Assembly (NCBI GenBank): GCA_045657265.1
Contig: JAZOSU010000013.1
Span: 1-64,000 of the forward strand
Direction: 5' to 3'
DNA length: 64,000 bases
DNA from: RGIG9041 sp045657265
GTDB lineage: Bacteria > Bacillota > Clostridia > Oscillospirales > QAKW01
The notes under the pieces are model-generated. The model saw only the letters and a list, made by a program, of their open reading frames with translations, was not told the origin of the DNA and ran no database searches. Shown here piece by piece: positions 57,485 to 64,000 of the stretch; the first letter of the stretch is position 1; each line of letters opens with the position of its first letter. The position numbers were made by a program, and so were the translations under genes.

Positions 57485-58477
57485 GTGATCAAAATAAAAA
57501 CCCCTGTATCAAGAGTTGGAAACAAGACATCCATACTGCACATTCTGTATGCTTGTTTTCCCGTTAAATTTAACAGGTTTATCGATGTATTCGGTGGTTC
57601 GGGTAGCGTGCTGCTCGGCAAACCGGAGGTACACTCCTTTGAAGTGTATAACGACTTTGACAGAAACCTCGTTAATCTGTTTCACTGCATGAAAGAAAGA
57701 ACGATGGCAACGATCCGTGAACTCGGATTCTGCAATCTTAACTCCCGTGAAGATTTTATTGCCATCCGCCGATTTTTAGAGCATGAACAGTTTAGCGATG
57801 ATTACCTGTCAGAAGAACTGCATCTAACCGAGATCATGGTGCCTCCTCCCGATGCAAAGGAATTACAGGAATTGCGTAAGCGTATCACATTAGACCATGA
57901 TGTGCGCCGTGCCGCTATGTTTCTGAAACTGCTCCGCTACAGTTATTCAAGCAGCGGAAAGTCCTTTGCCTCACAACCGTTTGATATCCGAAGGCTCTTC
58001 GGTCTCATCCAAGAGCTTGAAGACAGAATGGCAAATGTGATCATTGAGAATCAGGACTTTGAAACCCTTATCAAGCACTATGACAGACCGGATTCGTTCT
58101 TCTATCTGGACCCTCCTTACTTCTCGACCGAGGATATGTATGAGGTGGGATTTGGATGGGATGACCATGTACGACTCAGGGATACGCTGAAGAATATCAA
58201 AGGTAAGTTCCTTCTGTCGTATAACGATTGTCCCGAAATCAGAGAACTCTACGAAGGGTTTTCAATGCTCGACTTCTCCCGAACACATTCAATGGCACAG
58301 AGATACGAAGCTGGAAAGCAATTCGGCGAACTGCTCATTGCCAACTATGACCTGTTCGAGAGAGAAAAGAACAAACCGCAACAGTTAACCCTCTTCAATG
58401 TCTATGGCATGGAAGAAGATTACGACTACGAAAAAATACTGAAGGAGTGTATTATATCATGCAAAATAAGACCTTAA
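57485..58477 (+). CDS. D12-class DNA adenine methyltransferase
   Basis: The protein has about 330 residues. Motif I is FIDVFGGSGSVLLG and motif IV FFYLDPPYFST, with the D12-class N-terminal PVSRVGNKTSIL. It methylates adenine in a short target that cannot be read from sequence. The start is uncertain: GTG at 57485 gives the N-terminus expected for the family but its ribosome site overlaps the codon; a TTG at 57461 is the alternative. It is an orphan methylase, the second of the element. Confidence 0.9.
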   Translation: MIKIKTPVSRVGNKTSILHILYACFPVKFNRFIDVFGGSGSVLLGKPEVHSFEVYNDFDRNLVNLFHCMKERTMATIRELGFCNLNSREDFIAIRRFLEHEQFSDDYLSEELHLTEIMVPPPDAKELQELRKRITLDHDVRRAAMFLKLLRYSYSSSGKSFASQPFDIRRLFGLIQELEDRMANVIIENQDFETLIKHYDRPDSFFYLDPPYFSTEDMYEVGFGWDDHVRLRDTLKNIKGKFLLSYNDCPEIRELYEGFSMLDFSRTHSMAQRYEAGKQFGELLIANYDLFEREKNKPQQLTLFNVYGMEEDYDYEKILKECIISCKIRP

Positions 58478-58764
58478 AGGAAACCATGTACGAATTCTGC
58501 GACATCGTTGCAGAGGAACTCGATAAGAAAGCATACACTGCGGTGATGCTTCCTATCCCTACGGATTTGCTTGTCAAAGCAGACATCAAGCCTAACGACA
58601 AACTGATTATGATTGCCGAAGATGGCAAGTTAACCATTCAGGCATCCTGCCGTATGGAATGCAGTGCTGACTGCAACAACTGTCCGGTAGATGATATCGA
58701 GTGCGATGGCGATTGTGAAAATTGCCCTTGCCGTTTTAATTGCGATGATTCGGAGGTGGACTAA
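58459..58764 (+). CDS. AbrB-like protein with nine-cysteine tail
   Basis: The protein has 101 residues from MQNKTLKETMYEF. The middle (AVMLPIPTDLLVKADIKPND and GKLTIQ) resembles a swapped-hairpin AbrB/SpoVT half. The C-terminus has nine cysteines between residues 64 and 95 (C-x3-C-x3-C-x2-C-x6-C-x3-C-x2-C-x-C-x3-C), suggesting a metal or Fe-S site. AAGGAG lies 11 nt upstream. It overlaps the end of the adenine methylase gene and precedes a second AbrB-type gene by 3 nt. Confidence 0.6.
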   Translation: MQNKTLKETMYEFCDIVAEELDKKAYTAVMLPIPTDLLVKADIKPNDKLIMIAEDGKLTIQASCRMECSADCNNCPVDDIECDGDCENCPCRFNCDDSEVD

Positions 58765-58767
58765 AAT

Positions 58768-59085
58768 ATGGCGAAGTTGTTACGTATCCTCGGTAAGCGC
58801 GGTCGCATTACCATCCCTTATGAAATCCGTCAGCGTGTCGGTTTCCGATACAATGATGTGCTTTCCTTTGAGGAAAGTGCTGACGGCCGTAGTGTTGTTG
58901 TGAAACGTGAGAAGATCTGTGATAACTGCAAAAGAGAGCAACCCGAAAAAGATGACAAGGTTACTCTCTTTGATTTTTTGAATGGCTTATCTCCCGAACA
59001 GCAATACGCAGCTCTCGTCCACCTCTCTATGAAGTGGGCAGAGCGTAAAGGCGGTGAAGAAAATGGCAGAGAAAACATTGTATAG
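58768..59085 (+). CDS. AbrB/MazE/SpoVT family DNA-binding protein
   Basis: The 105-residue protein begins LLRILGKRGRITIPYEIRQRVGFRYNDVLSFEE, a standard AbrB swapped-hairpin domain. A CDNCKRE motif and a helical C-terminus follow (TLFDFLNGLSPEQQYAALVHL). It is likely a dimeric or tetrameric transcription regulator of element genes. It partly overlaps the next gene by 23 nt. Confidence 0.82.
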   Translation: MAKLLRILGKRGRITIPYEIRQRVGFRYNDVLSFEESADGRSVVVKREKICDNCKREQPEKDDKVTLFDFLNGLSPEQQYAALVHLSMKWAERKGGEENGRENIV

Positions 59086-59776
59086 ATGGTCTTTGCAAGA
59101 AGCTCAAAAGCTGGGTGAAGTCGACCTTTGGCGTGAGTCATATAAGGAAAACTGCACCTGCGCAAGAGCAATTGAAGACTTCATCGCCAACCACTACGCT
59201 GACAACTGCCTCAACACAGACGGCGTAGAGGAATTGATTGACAGATTCGGTTTTAACCGTCTCAATTGGGTGCTTGCGAATACCATTCAGCGAAAGGAAG
59301 CTGACGGCAGAATCCGTGAGGAAAACAAGGCTTGGGCGAGAACCACCTATATCCCTAACGATGATATTCGTTGGCATTACGAGGTCGACTCCCATCCCGG
59401 ACTGACTGATTTGTTTACCAACCGTGTTCGTAAAGAATGGAACGCTCTCGGCTTGTTCGAGAAGAAACACTGCACTAACGAAGGCGATTACGAAGGAAAG
59501 GTTCTTGCATTAAAACCGAGTGTTTTGAAGCATGAATATCAGTCGCCCGATTACCAACTGTTCTATGCAACAGGAGGTTTCGGGTGTGATCCTTCCAAGA
59601 TCGGCACAGCAGTCTATGGATATTTCCTCAAAGACGATGAACACACCCATTTCAGACGTCAGGATTTTATCGGTGTCGTTGATGAAGAATACCTTCCCGA
59701 TTGGGCAAAGGAGAAGCTCGAAGCACCCGACTCAGATGAGTCCGAAGATATTACTATTGGAGGTATGCAGCAGTGA
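59063..59776 (+). CDS. DUF3849 protein
   Basis: The 237-residue protein shows RWSLQEAQKLGEVDLWRESY, CARAIEDFIANHY and RLNWVLANTIQRKEADGRI, the DUF3849 pattern, then a C-terminal part with HEYQSPDYQLFYATGGFGCDP. It is found in conjugative elements; function unknown. The ATG at 59063 follows GGCGGTG. The acidic tail ends ITIGGMQQ; its GGAGG codons are the ribosome site of the next gene, a GTG at 59773. Confidence 0.75.
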   Translation: MAEKTLYRWSLQEAQKLGEVDLWRESYKENCTCARAIEDFIANHYADNCLNTDGVEELIDRFGFNRLNWVLANTIQRKEADGRIREENKAWARTTYIPNDDIRWHYEVDSHPGLTDLFTNRVRKEWNALGLFEKKHCTNEGDYEGKVLALKPSVLKHEYQSPDYQLFYATGGFGCDPSKIGTAVYGYFLKDDEHTHFRRQDFIGVVDEEYLPDWAKEKLEAPDSDESEDITIGGMQQ

Positions 59777-60441
59777 GAGTAAACATTTATCACATCAACA
59801 AAGCAAGGGATGTCAACGGCAAACTCTATTCCGTTTATCAGAACGGAGATGTAGTTGACCCCTCAATCTATGACGAGGTATTCAGTGCAGAACTTGATAC
59901 CACAAACCTCGAAGAAATCCATCGAATGATGAAATTCGAAGGTCATCCGCTGATGAGAGCCGCGAACCTTACGGTGTCCGATGTTGTGGTCATCAATGGC
60001 AGAGCCAGTATCTGTCAGCCTCGCGGATTTGAGGAAATCGACTTCGACGTGAGCAAAACGCAGAAGCCGGATAACCTCATGCGTGTAGTGTATGTTGAAC
60101 CCAACAAACCTGCCTATATTGCAGATGTTGAACATACACTGGAGGCAGAACAAAAGGCAGTTGGTGGCGGTCTTATTCAGCCTGTGTATTTAGAGGATGA
60201 TAATACCTGCATCATTTGCAATGAAGAAGCGAAGCTCAACGGTATGGAAGGCAACAGACGGTTCGGAGATGGTACATCTATCATCGCCGGACCGTTTTTT
60301 GTTTGCGGTCTTACCGAGGATGACTTTAGATCATTAACGGATGAGGAGGTGACGAAATATATGGACAAGTTCGCTGTGCCTGACCAAATCAGTCAGGACG
60401 AAGTCGAAGCCGACATGGGCTTCACATTTATCCCTATGTAA
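59773..60441 (+). CDS. YodL + DUF3846 domain protein
   Basis: The 222-residue protein has a YodL-like N-terminal half (EEIHRMMKFEGHPLMRAANL, LTVSDVVVINGRASICQPRGFEEID) and a DUF3846 C-terminal half (MRVVYVEPNKPAYIADVEHT, GGGLIQPVYL, IAGPFFVCGL). Both domains are typical of conjugative elements and of unknown role. GTG start, overlapping the previous stop by 4 nt. It ends GFTFIPM. Confidence 0.78.
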   Translation: MRVNIYHINKARDVNGKLYSVYQNGDVVDPSIYDEVFSAELDTTNLEEIHRMMKFEGHPLMRAANLTVSDVVVINGRASICQPRGFEEIDFDVSKTQKPDNLMRVVYVEPNKPAYIADVEHTLEAEQKAVGGGLIQPVYLEDDNTCIICNEEAKLNGMEGNRRFGDGTSIIAGPFFVCGLTEDDFRSLTDEEVTKYMDKFAVPDQISQDEVEADMGFTFIPM

Positions 60442-60468
60442 CAAATAACGAAAGTGAGGTAACGCCTT

Positions 60469-60915
60469 ATGGCAACTAAAAAAACAACCCCCAAGGCAGC
60501 TCCTAAGACTGCCGAGAAGAAAACCAATCAGACTGTGGATAACAATCAGACCGCAGAAAAGCCTCAGTACCGTGTACCGTTCATTTCTGCCAAGATCGAC
60601 AGACTTGTTGATTACGATGGTAGTAAGGTGAAGGCAATCGCAAGCGCGGTTATTGGCAACCATTTTGCCGTCCACGGCTTCAAGGTTATCGAAAACGATG
60701 CCGGTGAACTCGCCGTTTTGAATCCTGCGACAAAGGGTTCTGACGGTAAGTATTATGATAACTTCCACGCAATCAGCAAAGATGGTCGTGAAGCTATCAA
60801 CGGATATATTCTCGATGCCTATGAGCAGAAACTCGCTGAGGAACAAGGCGAGGATCAGGATGCCGAACAGGGCGAAACTGCCGATGAAGACCAAACAGTC
60901 GGCCCCAGTATGTAG
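60469..60915 (+). CDS. SpoVG-like protein
   Basis: The 148-residue protein has a Lys/Thr/Ala-rich N-terminal extension (1-35), a SpoVG-like core (KIDRLVDYDGSKVKAIASAV, FAVHGFKVIEND, YYDNFHAISKDGREAINGYI) and an acidic tail ending TVGPSM. SpoVG proteins bind nucleic acid; element-borne copies are common. The ribosome site is GTGAGGT, 8 nt before the ATG. Confidence 0.8.
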   Translation: MATKKTTPKAAPKTAEKKTNQTVDNNQTAEKPQYRVPFISAKIDRLVDYDGSKVKAIASAVIGNHFAVHGFKVIENDAGELAVLNPATKGSDGKYYDNFHAISKDGREAINGYILDAYEQKLAEEQGEDQDAEQGETADEDQTVGPSM

Positions 60916-60994
60916 CCTTTTCGGTTAAAGTTTAGCATAAACGCTGGACTTTTCAGTTTCTCTTTGTATCCTAAAGGTAAAGAGGTGAACTATT

Positions 60995-61870
60995 ATGATG
61001 AAAAGATTACTATCTGCCTTCCTATGTGCTCTCCTTATTGTGAGCCTTTCAGGATGCAAAACTCAACCTGTAGGTGATGGTTCCGAGATTGCTTCGAGTA
61101 TCACCGAAACCGCTAAAATGACTGTGTCAGATGTGACATCGGGCAACGATGAAACGACAAAGAGCGATGACATCACTGCCACAGAAAGCGAAACGGAAAG
61201 CACCGAAGAAAGTAGTTTGACTTCCGAAAAGAAATCCATACCTACAGAAAAAGAAACAACTGAAAAGGCAGAACCACCCACACAAAAGGTTGAGGAAACA
61301 AAACCTCAAACCAAACCGACAGAAACGCAACCCGAATCAAAGCCAAAGGAAGAACCGGTTAAGGAAACGACCACACCAACTGAACCTGTGGTAACAGAAA
61401 CACCGTATGTAAGACCAAGTGCTTCTGAGGTGGAGAAAGCGGTTGTAAAGTATGTCAATCAATATCGACTTGCTCAGAGTAGCACCGAAACCACAACACT
61501 GCCCGGACTCACAAACGTGGCAAGACATCGAGCAAACCAACTGATATCAAACTTTGCTCATACCGACATCAGAACAGTGTGCGCCGAACTCAAGTACGGC
61601 AAGTATGTGGACATGACGGAGTATGGGCATCCCGAAACGGACAACTACTATGAAGGCTATAACCGAGAAGCAATCGCCAAAGGCGGTTGGGGCGGTACGG
61701 CTGATGAGATAGCAGAAAGAATCGCAACGGGATTTAAGAACAGTACAAATCACTGGAGATATGTTGGAGATTCAAAGTACGGATATATGTCGGTAGGCGT
61801 AACCTACAACGAAGCCGATGGAATGTGGTATGTGTGTATCTGTATGAGCAAAGAAAACTACGGCGGTTAA
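60995..61870 (+). CDS. CAP-domain lipoprotein
   Basis: The 291-residue protein has a lipoprotein signal with lipobox LSGC (C21), a long Thr/Glu/Lys/Pro-rich linker (about 25-140) and a C-terminal CAP (SCP-like) domain: VVKYVNQYRLAQS, VARHRANQLISNF, FAHTDI, EIAERIATGFKNSTNHWRYV and VGVTYNEADGMWYVC. It is cell-surface anchored and may help cell contact during transfer or act as a protease-like protein. GAGGTG lies ahead of tandem ATGs (60995 and 60998). Confidence 0.85.
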   Translation: MMKRLLSAFLCALLIVSLSGCKTQPVGDGSEIASSITETAKMTVSDVTSGNDETTKSDDITATESETESTEESSLTSEKKSIPTEKETTEKAEPPTQKVEETKPQTKPTETQPESKPKEEPVKETTTPTEPVVTETPYVRPSASEVEKAVVKYVNQYRLAQSSTETTTLPGLTNVARHRANQLISNFAHTDIRTVCAELKYGKYVDMTEYGHPETDNYYEGYNREAIAKGGWGGTADEIAERIATGFKNSTNHWRYVGDSKYGYMSVGVTYNEADGMWYVCICMSKENYGG

Positions 61871-61883
61871 ACCGTAATAAGCA

Positions 61884-61926
61884 AGGTGGAGTTTGATGCA
61901 TAAGCATCAGGCTCCACCTATTTTTT
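61884..61926 (+). terminator. Terminator after the CAP lipoprotein gene
   Basis: AGGTGGAG and TGATGC pair with GCATCA and CTCCACCT in a two-part stem, followed by a long T-run. Confidence 0.9.
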
Positions 61927-61953
61927 ATTTCAATCTATGAAAGGATGATTTGA

Positions 61954-64000
61954 ATGAAATCTATCAGTAACAATTGGAAAAGAACAATGGCGATGTTGCT
62001 TGCGGTAATTATGGTGATTGCAGCATTCCCGATGAACGCCTTTGCCGCCGTTGCCTCTGATCTTCCCGAAAACATGGCTGACCACGCTATTCTTAGAGCG
62101 TTGGAGTACACTGGTTATGACGTGCAGAAGCAGAAGAATGATGGCACTCTTTATCAGACCAACAGTTATGGTTCGAGAACCCCTGCAGCTGTGCTTTCTA
62201 ACATCAGTTATGGCACAAGCACCTCAGGTAAAGAAACCGTTGCAGACAGTTCTACGGTGACCGGCAAAGCACCGGCAATCGCAACCTTTGAAAGCAAAGG
62301 TCTTTGCTGTGCGTCCTTCGTAACCTATTTCGTTTGCAACTATCTGCCTAACATCGAAGGTGCGAATACACAGTTTATTACCGATGCAATCAATGCAACC
62401 GGAATGAACTCTCAGGCTGTTGTAACTTGGCAGACGGCTCTCAACAAACTTGCCAATGAAGGTAAGATCGAGAAGATCGGCACAAGTTCCTCTAATGTCA
62501 ATCGAAGCAAACTCACCCCCGGCGACCTTATTATCTTTGGTACTGCTGAAAACTCCCATACCCACATCGCAGTATATTCGGGAACCTACAAAGGCGTTGA
62601 CTACATTATCCATGTTGGTAATGATAGAGGCCCCGAAATCTCCCGTGTTGACTGGATGGGTCAGGCTGGCGACAAGTCTTCGTATCCTAACGCATACTAC
62701 CATCTTCCCGAAGAATTCTTTGAGAATGACGGTACTATCGAAATCTACAAGAAGGATACCAATGGCAAGTCTCTTGCAGGTGCGACCTTTACCGCAACCG
62801 ATAGTGCGACCGGTACGAAATATGTAATCGGCCCCACCAATTCCAATGGCTATGCGGAATACACTCTCCCTTACGGAACTTATACCGTAGTAGAGTCAGC
62901 ATTTCCTACCAACTACCGAGCATACGGTACTGCCTCTTGGACGGTTACGCTCGACAGTTCTTCTCCTAACGGAACGGTAACTATCAATGCCGTAAATGAA
63001 CTAATCCCCGGCAATTGTAAGATTGTCAAGACCAGTGAAGACGGCAAGGTTGACGGCATCGACTTCACCATTACAGGTAACGGCGTTAATAAGACGGTCA
63101 CGACTGCAAATGGCGGTCAGATCACCGTTAAGGATCTTAAACCCGGCACCTATACTGTGACCGAGAAAGCCATCGACAAATACGAGCCTCAGTCGAGTCA
63201 GAGCGTAACAATCGTAAGTGGTCAGACTGCAACGGTCAACTTCTCCAACACCTTAAAGCGTGGCGACCTCAAGGTAACCAAGACTTCTGAGGACGGCCTC
63301 GTAGAAGGCGTACAGTTTAAACTCACAGGTACGTCCCTCAGCGGTGAAAAGATTGAGCAGTTCGCAGTAACCAACGCAAAAGGTATCGCAACCTTCTCTG
63401 ATGTCCTTATCAGTGGCAATGTGAAATACACCTTGTCCGAAGTAAACACCGCAGAGCGATACGAAGTTCCTGCTTCTCAGTCTGTGGCTGTTGAGTGGAA
63501 TAAGGTGACCGAAACCTCCGTATATAACAAACTCAAGCGCGGTGATTTGAAGATCACCAAAACGAGTGAAGACGGTATGGTTGAAGGCGTTAAGTTCCGC
63601 TTGACTGGAACCTCTCTCAGCGGTGAGAAAATCGACTTGACTGCTACCACCAATGCAAACGGTGTGGCACTCTTCGAAGATATCCTCATCACTGGTCATT
63701 CCACCTATACCGTAACTGAGGTTGACACCAAGGCGTATTATATCGCCCCTGTAGCTCAGTCGGTTTCTATCGCATGGAATGAAGTTACCAACAAGTCGTT
63801 CTATAACGAACTCAAGCGTGGCTCTCTCCGTGTACAGAAGACTTCCGAAGATGGATTCGTGGAAGACATGAGATTCCGTCTCACCGGAACCTCTGATTCT
63901 GGCATTAAGGTAGACGAAACTGTCTATACCGATGCAAACGGCGTTGCTCTGTTCGAAGATATCCTCATCGGCAAGAACTATGTACTGACAGAGGAAAAAA
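61954..64000 (+). CDS. Secreted NlpC/P60-like + SpaA-repeat surface protein, 3' end outside the window
   Basis: The start is ATG at 61954 behind AAAGGATG. A signal peptide (1-31, ending NAFAA) precedes a cysteine-histidine hydrolase-like domain (GLCCASFVTYF near 118, LTPGDLIIFG, SHTHIAVYSG), as in NlpC/P60 or CHAP enzymes. From about residue 275 it has SpaA/Cna-B prealbumin-like repeats; the later ones recur every 93 residues (279 nt: starts near 63262, 63541 and 63820, each with KTSEDG and LTGTS). A sortase signal would be expected at the unseen C-terminus. It is a probable adhesin or wall-acting protein of the element. Confidence 0.85.
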   Translation, partial: MKSISNNWKRTMAMLLAVIMVIAAFPMNAFAAVASDLPENMADHAILRALEYTGYDVQKQKNDGTLYQTNSYGSRTPAAVLSNISYGTSTSGKETVADSSTVTGKAPAIATFESKGLCCASFVTYFVCNYLPNIEGANTQFITDAINATGMNSQAVVTWQTALNKLANEGKIEKIGTSSSNVNRSKLTPGDLIIFGTAENSHTHIAVYSGTYKGVDYIIHVGNDRGPEISRVDWMGQAGDKSSYPNAYYHLPEEFFENDGTIEIYKKDTNGKSLAGATFTATDSATGTKYVIGPTNSNGYAEYTLPYGTYTVVESAFPTNYRAYGTASWTVTLDSSSPNGTVTINAVNELIPGNCKIVKTSEDGKVDGIDFTITGNGVNKTVTTANGGQITVKDLKPGTYTVTEKAIDKYEPQSSQSVTIVSGQTATVNFSNTLKRGDLKVTKTSEDGLVEGVQFKLTGTSLSGEKIEQFAVTNAKGIATFSDVLISGNVKYTLSEVNTAERYEVPASQSVAVEWNKVTETSVYNKLKRGDLKITKTSEDGMVEGVKFRLTGTSLSGEKIDLTATTNANGVALFEDILITGHSTYTVTEVDTKAYYIAPVAQSVSIAWNEVTNKSFYNELKRGSLRVQKTSEDGFVEDMRFRLTGTSDSGIKVDETVYTDANGVALFEDILIGKNYVLTEEK

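Larger units (their letters stand above)
51589..64000. mobile_element. Left part of an integrative (probably conjugative) element
   Basis: The region starts at a tRNA-Pro 3' remnant. From here on G+C content is visibly higher, genes abut or overlap, and the cargo (DUF4314, DUF3849, YodL/DUF3846, SpoVG-like, DUF3789, DNA methyltransferases, CAP and SpaA-type surface proteins) is that of clostridial conjugative elements. No integrase, relaxase or secretion gene is inside the window. The right end is expected beyond 64000, next to an intact minus-strand tRNA-Pro. Confidence 0.75.

Noticed and set aside
52640..60915. The Gly-Gly-Met tails as a proven type IV secretion signal
   Set aside because: Four of them are fully explained by the GGAGG ribosome site of the overlapping next gene; only the general tail pattern was kept, as a hypothesis.
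1..64000. CRISPR arrays, rRNA genes, replication origins
   Set aside because: No regularly spaced identical repeats with unique spacers, no rRNA-like sequence and no DnaA-box cluster were seen.

Overview
The first 51.6 kb look like the chromosome of an anaerobic, spore-forming, low-GC Clostridia-type Firmicute. A gut Oscillospirales/Ruminococcaceae-like lineage is my guess; no marker in the window fixes the species. The evidence is AT-rich DNA, strong AGGAGG ribosome-binding sites, sporulation and cell-envelope genes (yabP, yabQ, spoVB, a Spo0A-like protein), an anaerobe's peroxide defence set (rubrerythrin, reverse rubrerythrin, ferritin, a PerR-like regulator) and a NuoEF-type flavin/iron-sulfur complex of the kind used for electron bifurcation.

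Layout, 1-20 kb: yabP-yabQ-divIC; tRNA-Ser(CGA) and rpsT on the minus strand; a decayed metallo-beta-lactamase-fold gene; an orphan sigma factor; a PerR-box operon (perR, reverse rubrerythrin, ferritin); gltX-glnS; rubrerythrin; tRNA-Arg(CCG); lipid-related enzymes; hpf; pcrA; a 250-bp MITE-like insertion with terminal repeats and a TAT target duplication; an LTA-synthase-like sulfatase; rplS.

20-51 kb: a metallophosphoesterase-like protein that has lost its metal ligands; argS-DUF1934-murI-ddl; an amino-acid symporter divergent from tadA; a candidate small RNA; a zinc-ribbon protein, spoVB-mazG, then hup and rqcP; a minus-strand run trpS-tagO-wecB-phosphodiester glycosidase-Spo0A-like; a CofE-like ligase; a Crp/Fnr regulator with a nitrate/sulfonate-type ABC transporter; a three-subunit NuoE/NuoF/GltD-like oxidoreductase; gdhA; HAD phosphatase; tex; relics of a glycosidase-like gene and of an IS1182 transposase; an aldo/keto reductase and a rhodanese lipoprotein.

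51.6 kb to the end: the left end of an integrated conjugative-type element. It starts at a 45-bp 3' remnant of a tRNA-Pro(TGG), which is the attachment site, followed by direct repeats that look like integrase arm sites and a promoter pointing outward across the junction. Base composition becomes visibly richer in G+C. The cargo is tightly packed and mostly translationally coupled: a predicted R-S-E ADP-ribosyltransferase, several hypothetical proteins, DUF4314, a C5 cytosine methyltransferase with a second well-initiated reading frame inside it, an adenine methylase, DUF3789, two AbrB-like proteins, DUF3849, YodL/DUF3846, SpoVG-like, a CAP-domain lipoprotein and a secreted NlpC/P60-like + SpaA-repeat surface protein that runs off the window. 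No integrase, relaxase or type IV secretion gene lies inside the window, so the element type is inferred from the attachment site and cargo.

The best candidates for something new are in the element: the ADP-ribosyltransferase, the overlapping frame in dcm, and a recurring acidic, Met-rich C-terminal tail on otherwise unrelated proteins (partly explained by embedded Shine-Dalgarno sites). In the chromosome they are the C-rich small-RNA candidate at 26.8 kb, the ligand-less phosphoesterase and the Spo0A-like protein with a degenerate receiver. All family names come from recognition of motifs by eye; no database search was run.
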